A DNA stretch of 23,740 nt. Source: CAMEON01 sp045577755 (GTDB lineage: Bacteria; Bacillota; Clostridia; Oscillospirales; CAG-272). A program made the position numbers and the translations under genes. Shown piece after piece: positions 13,538 through 20,643 of this stretch. Under the pieces are notes generated by a model. That model saw only the letters and a list, made by a program, of their open reading frames with translations. It made no database searches and was not told the origin of the DNA. The stretch spans positions 1 to 23,740 of the forward strand of contig JAZNJA010000196.1 in the NCBI GenBank assembly GCA_045577755.1. Reading direction: 5' to 3'. Numbering within the stretch: the stretch's first letter is position 1; every line of letters begins with the position of its first letter.

Positions 13538-14076
13538 ACATACGCGAGACCCGCACCGCCGATCTTCCCGCGGTCATGGGCATTATCGAGGAGGCGCGGC
13601 GCACGATTGCCGCCCTCGGCATCAACCAATGGCAGAACGGCACCCCCAACGCCGCCATGATCGAGGAAGACATTCTGAAGAGACAAGGCCGCGTGGCGGA
13701 GATCGACGGCGAGGCGGTCGGCACCTTCGCTCTGATCCTTGACGGCGAGCCCACCTACGCTGTCATTGAGAATGGCGGCTGGAGCCTTCCTGACCGTGAC
13801 CGGGACGGGGGCTGGAGCTACCTGGCCATTCACCGCGTGGCTATTTCGGTGGCTCACAGGGGCAGCGGTATCTCCACCGCGATCCTGGACTACGCCGCCG
13901 AGACCGCCCGTTCCCTGGGGCGCTCCTCCCTGCGCATCGACACCCATGAGGGCAACACCGTCATGAGGCGGATGCTGGAGCGCCACGGCTTTATCCATCG
14001 CGGCACCATTCATCTGGAAAATGGTGACCCACGGGTGGCCTATGAACGGCTCCTGACCGGGGGTCTGCCCTCGTAA
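13534..14076 (+). CDS. GNAT-family N-acetyltransferase
   Basis: A 180-residue single-domain GNAT enzyme, likely cytoplasmic. Motif A is VAHRGSGISTAILDYA (acetyl-CoA pyrophosphate loop). Motif B reads RIDTHEGNTVMRRMLERHGF, followed by a strand with HRGTIHLENGD. The AALGINQWQNGTP stretch near residues 28-40 is typical of a Clostridia/Bacilli subgroup of unknown substrate. The ATG at 13534 is chosen because the homologous fold begins at MNIRETRTADLPAV; the longer in-frame extension to a TTG at 13450 would add 28 low-complexity residues. The ribosome site is weak. No terminator follows, and the next promoter starts within 40 bases. Confidence 0.9.
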   Translation: MNIRETRTADLPAVMGIIEEARRTIAALGINQWQNGTPNAAMIEEDILKRQGRVAEIDGEAVGTFALILDGEPTYAVIENGGWSLPDRDRDGGWSYLAIHRVAISVAHRGSGISTAILDYAAETARSLGRSSLRIDTHEGNTVMRRMLERHGFIHRGTIHLENGDPRVAYERLLTGGLPS

Positions 14077-14111
14077 TCCCTACCTCCGCGGCATTGTTGA
14101 CAACGTGATTC

Positions 14112-14141
14112 TTGACTCCGGCGAGGATCCCGTGCTATCAT
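14112..14141 (+). promoter_or_regulatory. Promoter of the membrane redox operon
   Basis: TTGACT (14112-14117) and TATCAT (14136-14141) are separated by 18 bp. Transcription would start near 14148, about 70 bases before the first ATG. Confidence 0.6.
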
Positions 14142-14219
14142 GGAACACCCCATTTCCCGAGGCTTTTCTCGGAACAGATCATTCGGAAAGGCGTGCCGCT
14201 CGGCGCGACGGAATACCAT

Positions 14220-15029
14220 ATGTCTCAGTTATCCTCCAAAGCCAGGGGACGCATCCACCTGGTCTACGGCATCTGCCTGTCGGCGCTGATCCTGGCCGCG
14301 GGTGTGTGCTTTGCCCTATCCTGCCTGTCCATTTATGAAAGCGGAGACTCTCCTTTTACCCGGGAGAGCATCTCCACCCATTTTCAGAGGATCGCTATCC
14401 CTGTCTGGGCCTGCGTCGCGGGGATCATCGGCGGGATCCTGTTGACCCTGATCATGCCCCTTGAGGGGAGTGGAGTCAAGTCCCGCCGTGACCCCGAGGC
14501 AACCCTCTCCAAGCTGGCGGCACGGTTGGATCTGAACAGATGCGACGAGGCTGTGGCGGACTCCATCCGCAGAGAGCGGAAATGGCGCCTTGCGGTCACG
14601 GTCATTCTGTGGGTGCTGGCGGGGATCACCCCGGTTCCCGCGCTGATGTGGTGCGTGAATCCCGCCCACTTTTCCATTGAGAATCTGAGCGGAGATATCA
14701 AGACCGCTTCCCTGTTCATCCTGCCCTGCGCTGTGGTGTCCCTGGGGCTTCTTACGGGGGAGTGTCTCCTCCGTCACGCCTCGGTGGCACGGGAGACCGC
14801 TACGGTCAAGGCCGCTTTGGTTGCGATGAAGGAAACCGCCAAGCCCGCGAAAAAAGCCAACCCCGACAAGAAGAATTGGTCCTCCGATCCCCGCTTCGTG
14901 TGGGGGGTGCGGGGGGCGATCCTGGTGGTCGGTGTGGTCTTTATCGTGCTGGGCGTGCTCAACGGCGGCATGGAGGACGTGCTGGGCAAGGCCATCCGCA
15001 TCTGCACCGAGTGCATCGGTCTGGGTTAA
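14220..15029 (+). CDS. Membrane protein with C-terminal CD1871A-like CXXC tail
   Basis: A 269-residue inner-membrane protein with about five hydrophobic segments (near 13-38, 56-78, 120-145, 160-182 and 232-250). The last 40 residues, from RGAILVVGVVFIVLGVLNGG to CTECIGLG, closely resemble the small CXXC-motif proteins of the CD1871A type known in Clostridia, with C262 and C265 at the extreme end. In my recollection those are free-standing proteins of about 40-45 residues, so a long N-terminal membrane part is notable. The ATG at 14220 is used because earlier in-frame starts lie inside the promoter; its ribosome site is weak. The iron-sulfur/TlpA gene starts 12 bases after its stop. The CXXC pair probably cycles between thiol and disulfide or binds metal as an electron-transfer partner; this is inferred from context. 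Confidence 0.75.
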   Translation: MSQLSSKARGRIHLVYGICLSALILAAGVCFALSCLSIYESGDSPFTRESISTHFQRIAIPVWACVAGIIGGILLTLIMPLEGSGVKSRRDPEATLSKLAARLDLNRCDEAVADSIRRERKWRLAVTVILWVLAGITPVPALMWCVNPAHFSIENLSGDIKTASLFILPCAVVSLGLLTGECLLRHASVARETATVKAALVAMKETAKPAKKANPDKKNWSSDPRFVWGVRGAILVVGVVFIVLGVLNGGMEDVLGKAIRICTECIGLG

Positions 15030-15041
15030 GGAGGTGTCATC

Positions 15042-16628
15042 ATGAAGCTGAAGCAATGGTGGAATACCCACAAGCCGACCAAGCGCAGACTCATCCAGCT
15101 CTACGCCGCCCTCCTGTTCAACGCCAACCTCAAGGGCTTTGTGAACGGCCGCATCTACCAAGGCCCCGTCAAGAATATCTGCACCCCCGGTCTGAACTGC
15201 TACTCCTGCCCCGGCGCGTCGGGGGCCTGCCCCATGGGCGCCCTGCAGAACGCTCTGTCGGACAGCGGCAAGACCGCGCCCTACTACGTGGTGGGCATCA
15301 TCCTGCTCTACGGTCTCCTCTTCGGCCGCTGGATCTGCGGCTTCCTCTGCCCCTTCGGGCTGATCCAGGATCTGCTCCACAAGATCAAGACCCCTAAGCT
15401 GGGCAAGAACCGTGTCACGCGGGTGCTTTCCTACTTCAAGTACGTCATCCTGGTCTTCTTCGCCATCATCTTCCCCCTGGTCTACGCGGGCTACGAGTTC
15501 CCCCTGCCGGGATTCTGCAAGTACATCTGCCCCGCCGGTACGCTGGAGGGGGCGGTGGGACTCCTGTCCAACCCCGAGAATGAGAATATGCTGGGGATGC
15601 TGGGGCCGCTGTTCACCTGGAAGTTCCTCCTCATGGTGATCTTCCTGGTGGGCTGTGTCTTCATCTACCGCTTCTTCTGCCGCTTCTTCTGCCCTCTGGG
15701 GGCCATCTACGGTCTGTTCAATAAGATCTCCCTGGTGGGAGTCAAGCTGAACAAGGACGCTTGCACCGATTGCGGGCTCTGCGTGGGCAAGTGTAAGATG
15801 GATATCCGCCGCGTGGGGGATCACGAATGTATCCAATGCGGCGAGTGCATCGAGGTCTGTCCCGCGAATGCCATCAGGTGGAAGGGACCCAAGATCCTGC
15901 TACCGCCCCAGGCCATTGGCGGTGAGATCGCCACCAAGAACGGCGAGGCCGCCGAGTCTGACTCCGTGACTATCCTTAAAAAGGCCAAGAAAAAGACCCT
16001 CGTCGCCCGCTGTGTGGCGTGGGGGCTGGCTCTGGCCGTGCTGGGCGGGGCGCTGTACTACTACAACTTCGTGGACGGGCGGGACAAGACTCCCTCCGAG
16101 GACACGACCGAGAGCGGTGAGATCACCACCTCTCCCGAGGGCGACACGGGCGAGCCTCTGCCTCCCAGAGGCAACGAGGTGGGCAAGCTCTGTGTCAGCA
16201 CCGAGCTGTCCCTTTACACGGGCATGGACACCTTCGGTGAGATCTTCGCGGTAGACAACAACCGCGGTAAGGTCACCGTCATCAACTTCTGGGGCACCTG
16301 GTGTGGCCCCTGCATCGCCGAGCTGCCTCACTTTGAGGAGGTGGCGAAGGATTACGCCGACACCGTGACCGTGGTGGCCGTCCACTCCAACTACAAGGCT
16401 CCCACCGCCGCCGAGTGGATTTCTAAGAACTACCCCGATACCTCCATCCTCTTCGCCCAGGATCCCGATGATGGGGTCAACGGCGCGTACTACACTGCCC
16501 TGGGCGGTGAGGGCGACTTCCCCATGACCATTATTGTGGACGCCCGCGGTGTCATCACCTTCACCCGCCGCGGGTCGCTGACTCATGAGGAGCTGGCGGC
16601 CGCCGTGGAAGATGCTCTCTCCAAATAA
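15042..16628 (+). CDS. NapH/CcoG-like 4Fe-4S membrane protein fused to TlpA thioredoxin domain
   Basis: A 528-residue membrane electron-transfer protein. Cysteines C47, C53, C56 and C63 open the protein. Membrane segments carrying CGFLCPFG, CKYICPAG and CRFFCPLG loops follow (about 80-230), as in NapH/NosR/CcoG-type proteins. A bacterial ferredoxin domain binds two 4Fe-4S clusters (C241, C244, C247, C251 and C263, C266, C269, C273). After a further membrane helix (about 325-345) and an acidic Thr/Ser/Glu linker comes a TlpA/ResA-type thioredoxin domain with W-C421-G-P-C424. If the last domain lies outside, electrons could pass from cytoplasmic ferredoxin through the membrane to extracellular disulfides. 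An AAGGAGGTG ribosome site precedes the ATG at 15042. It forms an operon with the CXXC membrane protein. Confidence 0.88.
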   Translation: MKLKQWWNTHKPTKRRLIQLYAALLFNANLKGFVNGRIYQGPVKNICTPGLNCYSCPGASGACPMGALQNALSDSGKTAPYYVVGIILLYGLLFGRWICGFLCPFGLIQDLLHKIKTPKLGKNRVTRVLSYFKYVILVFFAIIFPLVYAGYEFPLPGFCKYICPAGTLEGAVGLLSNPENENMLGMLGPLFTWKFLLMVIFLVGCVFIYRFFCRFFCPLGAIYGLFNKISLVGVKLNKDACTDCGLCVGKCKMDIRRVGDHECIQCGECIEVCPANAIRWKGPKILLPPQAIGGEIATKNGEAAESDSVTILKKAKKKTLVARCVAWGLALAVLGGALYYYNFVDGRDKTPSEDTTESGEITTSPEGDTGEPLPPRGNEVGKLCVSTELSLYTGMDTFGEIFAVDNNRGKVTVINFWGTWCGPCIAELPHFEEVAKDYADTVTVVAVHSNYKAPTAAEWISKNYPDTSILFAQDPDDGVNGAYYTALGGEGDFPMTIIVDARGVITFTRRGSLTHEELAAAVEDALSK

Positions 16629-16644
16629 TCCTTATTCCATAAAG

Positions 16645-16685
16645 AAAATCCCTTCAAGATCAGACCGGTCCTGAAGGGATTTTTC
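16645..16685. terminator. Bidirectional terminator after the redox operon
   Basis: A 12-bp stem AAAATCCCTTCA / TGAAGGGATTTT has A-rich and T-rich flanks. It serves the plus-strand operon and the convergent minus-strand lipoprotein. Confidence 0.85.
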
Positions 16686-16697
16686 GTTATGAAGGGA

Positions 16698-17135
16698 TCA
16701 ATCCTTGGTGATCTCCACGGTCAGCTCAGTGGACTCGCCCTCGAAGTAGAAGGACTGCTCGGGGTCGCAGGTGTAGCCGGCGGGGCACTCCACGATGGTG
16801 ATGTGGTAGTTGCTGGGATCGTAGGTAAAGGTGACCACGCCATCGGCATTGGTGGCGGCGGGCATCTTACAGCCCTTGTCGTCGCACATCTGGACGGCGG
16901 CGCCCTCAACGGGATCGCCGTTCTGGTCCTTGACGGTGACGGTGTAGGTGACCTTGGTGGAGGGAGCCTCGGTGGGGGCCTCGGTAGGTGCTTCGGTGGG
17001 AGTCTCGGTAGGGGCCTCGGTGGGGGCGTCGGTCTCAGCGACGGTGGTGTCGGTGTCGGGGGCGGGGGTGTCGCAGGCCATCAGCAGGCAGGACAGGCTC
17101 ATGAGCAGAGCCAGGATCAGGGCAAGCTTTTTCAT
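16698..17135 (-). CDS. Small lipoprotein with TEAP linker and beta-sandwich-like domain
   Basis: A 145-residue predicted lipoprotein. A signal peptide with lipobox LLMAC puts the acylated cysteine at residue 21. A Thr/Glu/Ala/Pro linker (about 36-59, TEAP units) spans the cell-wall zone. A C-terminal domain (about 60-145) begins VTYTVTVKDQNGDPVEGA and continues with a TNADGVVTFTY strand. This is the pattern of carboxypeptidase-regulatory/SpaA-like beta-sandwich modules, which are structural or adhesive rather than enzymatic. It has four cysteines in the domain (CDDKGC and the ECPAGYTC pair), which could form two disulfides. AAGGAG lies 8 bases ahead of the ATG. It shares its domain design with the lipoprotein upstream and may be co-transcribed with it through the 17181-17256 hairpins. 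Confidence 0.85.
   Translation of the reverse strand: MKKLALILALLMSLSCLLMACDTPAPDTDTTVAETDAPTEAPTETPTEAPTEAPTEAPSTKVTYTVTVKDQNGDPVEGAAVQMCDDKGCKMPAATNADGVVTFTYDPSNYHITIVECPAGYTCDPEQSFYFEGESTELTVEITKD
16961..17032. repeat. 12-bp tandem repeats encoding the TEAP linker
   Basis: About six imperfect 12-bp units (GGTGGGGGCCTC type) encode Thr-Glu-Ala/Thr-Pro on the minus strand. In-frame copy number change would lengthen or shorten the linker without breaking the gene. Confidence 0.75.
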
Positions 17136-17180
17136 GGTTTTATCTCCTTGTATATTTTGTCTTGAAGGTTTTTGAAGATC

Positions 17181-17256
17181 CTTAAGGGACTTTTTGCAAA
17201 AAGTCCCTTAAGCGTGTCAAGGGCAGAGCCCTTGCGGGTGCAGGGCAGAGCCCTGC
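17181..17256. repeat. Intergenic block of three hairpins
   Basis: A perfect 32-bp palindrome lies at 17181-17212 (arm CTTAAGGGACTTTTT). It is followed by CAAGGGC-AGA-GCCCTTG (17218-17234) and GCAGGGC-AGA-GCCCTGC (17240-17256). The second and third share the core GGGCAGAGCCC. Neither side has a clean T-run, so this looks like an intergenic repeat element rather than a simple terminator. Confidence 0.75.
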
Positions 17257-17264
17257 CGTTCCCC

Positions 17265-18542
17265 TCACTGATACACCGCGCAGGGGAAAAGCCAGGCGAT
17301 GGCGGGGTCGATGATCTTGTCGCCGAAGATGTCCAGGTCGTCGGAGTAGTTCCACCAGCCCATGTAGTTTCCGGCGGTCTTGACCATGTCGGCCAGCTGG
17401 TCGTTCAGGGGGACCACGCCGTCCTCGTTGGCAACGGTGAGGTATTCCAGGATCATCTCGTTGTAGCTGATCCGCTTGTCAAAGCTGCCGTCCTCGTTGT
17501 AGAGGTAAGCGCAGATGCGGGTGGAATCGCAGATGGTCTTGAAATCGGCCAGGTAGGGGTTGGCGGAGGAGAGACGGATGAAGACCACGGGGCCGTCGGC
17601 GCTCTCCAGGTGGTAGTAGCCGTCATCCCCCTTGACCACGGTCAGGGCGGGGTTGGTGACGTCCAGATCGGTCAAGGTGCCGTCGGTGACCCCCTCGTAG
17701 GGCTTGAGGTCATCGGCGGTGGGCATGGGAACGGTCCAGGGCTCGTCGTAGGGGGACTTGGGGACGTCGCCTGTGCGGGTGGCCTTGAACATACAGCCGT
17801 CGCCGCTGCCCTCCAGGCGGAAGACGTACTGGGCGGTGGTATCGGGGGTGGCGCCCACGCTGCCCGCGGGGATGTCGAAGGTGACCTTGCCCTCTACGGT
17901 CTCCAGGAGGGGCGTCTCAAAGACGTTGATGGGGGCGCCGTGGTAGGTGAGGGTCACCTCCTCCTCGGCCTCATAGGTGAACTCGTAGACACCGGGGCGG
18001 GTGGGGGTGAAGATGACGTAGGTGTAGTCACCGCTGTTGTAGGGGATGTAGGTCAGGCCCTCGCCCACGGTGGCGGCGTCGAAGCGGGCATAGTCCCCGC
18101 CCTTCTTGGAGGGGGCGTTCAGGGGCTGGGTGGTAACGGCGGCCTCAAAGATGGTGAGGGTGATCTCGGGGGCCTCGGGGGACAGGACCGCGGCGGCCTT
18201 GTCGTAGTGGAGCGCCTTACCCGAGGGGGACTCAATGAGGACGGTGTAGCTGTCCTCGGGGAGCTTGAAGGTGGCAAAGCCCGTGGGGCCCACTACCTTG
18301 AAGGAAATATCCTCGCCGTTCTTCTGCACCTTGACGATGATATCCTGAGCAGGAGTGCCGTCGTGGTTTTGGACCGTGACCTTGTAGGCAGTCTCGTTTT
18401 CGGGAGTGTCGGCGGACTCGCTCGCCGCAGTATCGGGTGCCGTACCGTCGGGGGTCTTGCCGCCATCGCAGGAGGCGAAAAGCAGCGACAGCCCCATCAG
18501 ACCCGCCAGCGCCAGCGCCATAATTCTATGGTATCGTTTCAT
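17265..18542 (-). CDS. Large lipoprotein with SpaA-like N-terminal domain, unknown function
   Basis: A 425-residue predicted lipoprotein. The lipobox is LLFASC with C25 acylated, followed by an acidic Ser/Thr linker. A first domain (about 52-132) begins YKVTVQNHDGTPAQDI and contains VGPTGFATFKLPEDSYTVLI; it matches the design of the domain in the neighbouring lipoprotein. The rest (about 135-425) contains an RPGVYEFTYEAEEEV segment like bacterial pre-peptidase or Ig-like modules and ends in a Trp/Asp-rich part (MGWWNYSDDLDIFG) that I do not recognise. No catalytic motif is evident. AAGGAG lies 7 bases before the ATG. Its promoter carries an operator-like palindrome. It probably sits on the cell surface. 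Confidence 0.85.
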   Translation of the reverse strand: MKRYHRIMALALAGLMGLSLLFASCDGGKTPDGTAPDTAASESADTPENETAYKVTVQNHDGTPAQDIIVKVQKNGEDISFKVVGPTGFATFKLPEDSYTVLIESPSGKALHYDKAAAVLSPEAPEITLTIFEAAVTTQPLNAPSKKGGDYARFDAATVGEGLTYIPYNSGDYTYVIFTPTRPGVYEFTYEAEEEVTLTYHGAPINVFETPLLETVEGKVTFDIPAGSVGATPDTTAQYVFRLEGSGDGCMFKATRTGDVPKSPYDEPWTVPMPTADDLKPYEGVTDGTLTDLDVTNPALTVVKGDDGYYHLESADGPVVFIRLSSANPYLADFKTICDSTRICAYLYNEDGSFDKRISYNEMILEYLTVANEDGVVPLNDQLADMVKTAGNYMGWWNYSDDLDIFGDKIIDPAIAWLFPCAVYQ

Positions 18543-18579
18543 GTGTTTTCTCCTTACGGGGTGGTTTCGTTGAACACAA

Positions 18580-18594
18580 GTGATATTATATCAC
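18580..18594. promoter_or_regulatory. Perfect palindrome over the -10 box of the lipoprotein promoter
   Basis: GTGATAT-T-ATATCAC is a perfect 7-1-7 inverted repeat that covers TATAAT (18585-18590). This is a good position for a repressor. Which regulator binds is unknown. Confidence 0.55.
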
Positions 18595-18613
18595 GGATCC
18601 CGCGGTTTTGCAA
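18585..18613 (-). promoter_or_regulatory. Promoter of the large lipoprotein
   Basis: On the minus strand, TTGCAA (18608-18613) and a perfect TATAAT (18585-18590) are separated by 17 bp. The -35 lies inside a CGCGGTT...AACCGCG inverted repeat (18601-18624). Confidence 0.7.
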
Positions 18614-18716
18614 GGGGAACCGCGAAAAAAGAGGACGGTATCCATGAATGGGAATCAAATTTTTTGTGTCGGAATCATGACCTTTCCCCCATAGCCGATG
18701 CCGCACGGCCGCAAAA

Positions 18717-18746
18717 GAGGCGCTCCACACCGTGAAGCGCCTTTTC
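18717..18746. terminator. Terminator of the heparinase-family gene
   Basis: A stem GGCGCT / AGCGCC (extended by AA/TT-type pairs) around a CACACCGTGA loop has CTCTTTT on the minus-strand exit side and TTTTC on the plus side. Confidence 0.7.
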
Positions 18747-18757
18747 GGATAGGGAAG

Positions 18758-20467
18758 TCATACCGTGACCGTGATCTCCAGCGCCTTCACGCCCTCCTTC
18801 AGCCGCAGATCCAGGAAATACACCGGCTGCTCGGGGCGGAAATCCCCCACCGAGGTGGATGCTTCGCAAAGGGTGGGATCAAAGGTCAGAGTGGCCAGAT
18901 CGGTGACGGCGGTTCCCTCCCCCAGGACGTAGGGAGTCAGGGAGACCAACCGCTCGGTGATAGGGACGTCCGCGTCCACGTCAAACTCGTCCCGCAGGGT
19001 GACGCCATCCTCTCCCGCCGTAAAGCTGCGCAGGATCCTGCGAACAGACGGTTCTCCGTAGGCGGGGGCGATATCCATGGTCAGCGTGGTGCCGTCAAAG
19101 CTTACGTCACGGGCGGCGAACTGCTTGCCGTCCTTCTGGTAGCCGTAGAAGAAGCCCCTTCGGACGCGATCCTCATCGGTGCCGAAATAGGGGACCGAAT
19201 GGCCGTGGGAGCCACAGGAGACGAAGGTATAGCGAGGCCCCGAGAAGTATTGGCGGCTATAGACACCGCCTCCGGGGTCGGTCAGGAGCTGGCGGCCGTC
19301 CTTGGCAAGGATGAAGGAGCCCACGTCGTGGTGATTGTGGGGCTCACAGTTGTGGCCGCCCTTGGCGGCGAAGCTGTATCGCGCTCCCCGTATGACCAGC
19401 CAGTTCACTGAGGGGGCGTAGTAGACCAGCCCCGCGGAAGCCTCGGCGGCGGGGGTCATGTATGCCGCCTTCATCCAGGTAAAGCTCCGCAGGAAGGTAC
19501 ACCACCGCCCACAGGCGTCCATCATCTCCATATAGGCGGGATCGGGCACCACCACGGTGTCGGGGTACTCGTCCTTGAGATAGTGCAGAACGGCGGGGCT
19601 GTAGCGGCCCGTCCTCCCCGCGTCGGCGAAGGATACGGTACAGCCCTCCGTGAGATACATCCGGCTGAGGAAGGGGGCGACCGTCTTGACCTTATCCAGT
19701 CTGAACCAGTCCTCCTGCCCCTCGGTGAAGGTGCGGTACATATCCGCCCAGACCGTAAAGAATCCGAAGCCGTAGCACCAGTAGGCAAACCCTTCCTCAC
19801 AGATCCCGTCGGGTCCGAAGCCGCCCAGGAAGTAGGTCATCGCGGTGGCGAAGCGCTCCTCCACCGTGGGCATGAGGTCAGGGCGCATGAGCATGAAGGT
19901 ACAGGACACCGAGCCTGTGCAGACCGCCGCCCAGTTGCTGCCGTTCTTTTCCCAGAAGAAGCGGGTTTCCAGGAAGGACTGAATGATCCGTCGGTCCACC
20001 TCCACGCGGACGCGGTCCGCGATCAGGGGCTCAAAGCGCTCGCCCAGCAGGGTGTAGATCTCAGACAGACACATCCCCGTCTCAGCGGCAAAGAGGTCAA
20101 TGTGACGGTTGTTGTTCTTACCCAACTCGGTCTGATGGGCGGGAAGACACCAGGTATACTCGTCGCATACGGCGTAGATCAGATCCATCAGCTGGACCAG
20201 GTACGCCTCCTCCTCGGGGTAGATCAGGGCCAACAGGGCACACACGCCCAGGGCGCGGCGGCGGATAAAGTAGGGCCTCTCATAGGTGTCCCGATCCCCG
20301 TCGTAAACGAAGCGGCGGTAGGCTGAATAGGTCAGCGCGGGAATGGGCTCCTTGGCCTCTGCCTCCCATTTCGCCAGCAAACCCTCCCGCATGGGGCGGT
20401 AGACCTCATTCCTCCTGACCTCCGCCCAGAAGGCGGGGTCGTGAGCCTTACCCAGCAGTTTTTTCAT
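18758..20467 (-). CDS. Heparinase II/III-family protein (putative polysaccharide lyase)
   Basis: A 569-residue protein with the two-part architecture of the heparinase II/III superfamily. An alpha-helical toroid (about 1-330) contains the conserved GSNWAAVC, and a C-terminal beta-sandwich (about 335-569) contains PHNHHDVGSF. Within the latter, H377, H379, H380 and D381 sit where the family places its catalytic or metal-binding histidine. Family members break glycosaminoglycans, alginate or other uronic polymers by beta-elimination. No signal peptide is visible, so it would act inside the cell on imported oligosaccharides. The ATG at 20467 is chosen: AAAGGAGG lies 8 bases upstream and the longer frame overlaps the promoter. 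It is divergent from a sugar-binding protein, which fits a glycan-uptake locus. The exact substrate is unknown. Confidence 0.88.
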   Translation of the reverse strand: MKKLLGKAHDPAFWAEVRRNEVYRPMREGLLAKWEAEAKEPIPALTYSAYRRFVYDGDRDTYERPYFIRRRALGVCALLALIYPEEEAYLVQLMDLIYAVCDEYTWCLPAHQTELGKNNNRHIDLFAAETGMCLSEIYTLLGERFEPLIADRVRVEVDRRIIQSFLETRFFWEKNGSNWAAVCTGSVSCTFMLMRPDLMPTVEERFATAMTYFLGGFGPDGICEEGFAYWCYGFGFFTVWADMYRTFTEGQEDWFRLDKVKTVAPFLSRMYLTEGCTVSFADAGRTGRYSPAVLHYLKDEYPDTVVVPDPAYMEMMDACGRWCTFLRSFTWMKAAYMTPAAEASAGLVYYAPSVNWLVIRGARYSFAAKGGHNCEPHNHHDVGSFILAKDGRQLLTDPGGGVYSRQYFSGPRYTFVSCGSHGHSVPYFGTDEDRVRRGFFYGYQKDGKQFAARDVSFDGTTLTMDIAPAYGEPSVRRILRSFTAGEDGVTLRDEFDVDADVPITERLVSLTPYVLGEGTAVTDLATLTFDPTLCEASTSVGDFRPEQPVYFLDLRLKEGVKALEITVTV

Positions 20468-20497
20468 GCAAGCGTCCTCCTTTTGTGACTTTTCTCT

Positions 20498-20527
20498 ATT
20501 ATACCACAGATTATCCGAATTTGACAA
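20498..20527 (-). promoter_or_regulatory. Promoter of the heparinase-family gene
   Basis: On the minus strand, TTGTCA (20522-20527) and a perfect TATAAT (20498-20503) are separated by 18 bp. The -35 box overlaps that of the divergent plus-strand promoter. Confidence 0.65.
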
Positions 20528-20549
20528 GTGCTTCTTGAATAAATATTAT
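20521..20549 (+). promoter_or_regulatory. Promoter of the solute-binding protein gene
   Basis: A perfect TTGACA (20521-20526) and TATTAT (20544-20549) are separated by 17 bp. The leader of about 88 nt contains inverted repeats CTCATT-CTA-AATGAG (near 20567-20581) and GATAAT...ATTATC (near 20597-20627), either of which could be an operator. Confidence 0.6.
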
Positions 20550-20643
20550 TCACAAATTGTACTTTTCTCATTCTAAATGAGTTTACAATTATATGCGATA
20601 ATGACTAGAGTAAATCTGATTATCACTTTGAAGGGAGTTTCAT

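Noticed and set aside
14316..15836. Long minus-strand frame of 506 codons
   Set aside because: It is antisense to two genes with clear iron-sulfur and membrane motifs; its low-complexity Glu/Gln/Asp-rich composition is typical of a shadow frame.
16961..17032. 12-bp repeats as a CRISPR or mobile repeat
   Set aside because: They are in frame and encode a typical Thr-Glu-Ala-Pro cell-wall linker of a lipoprotein.
18601..18624. CGCGGTT...AACCGCG hairpin as a terminator
   Set aside because: On the plus strand it is followed by A-run rather than T-run, and on the minus strand it contains the -35 box of the lipoprotein promoter.
17172..18647. Long plus-strand frame of 491 codons
   Set aside because: It covers the opposite strand of a lipoprotein with a clear lipobox, ribosome site and promoter; its composition is mainly Gly and Val with no recognisable domain.
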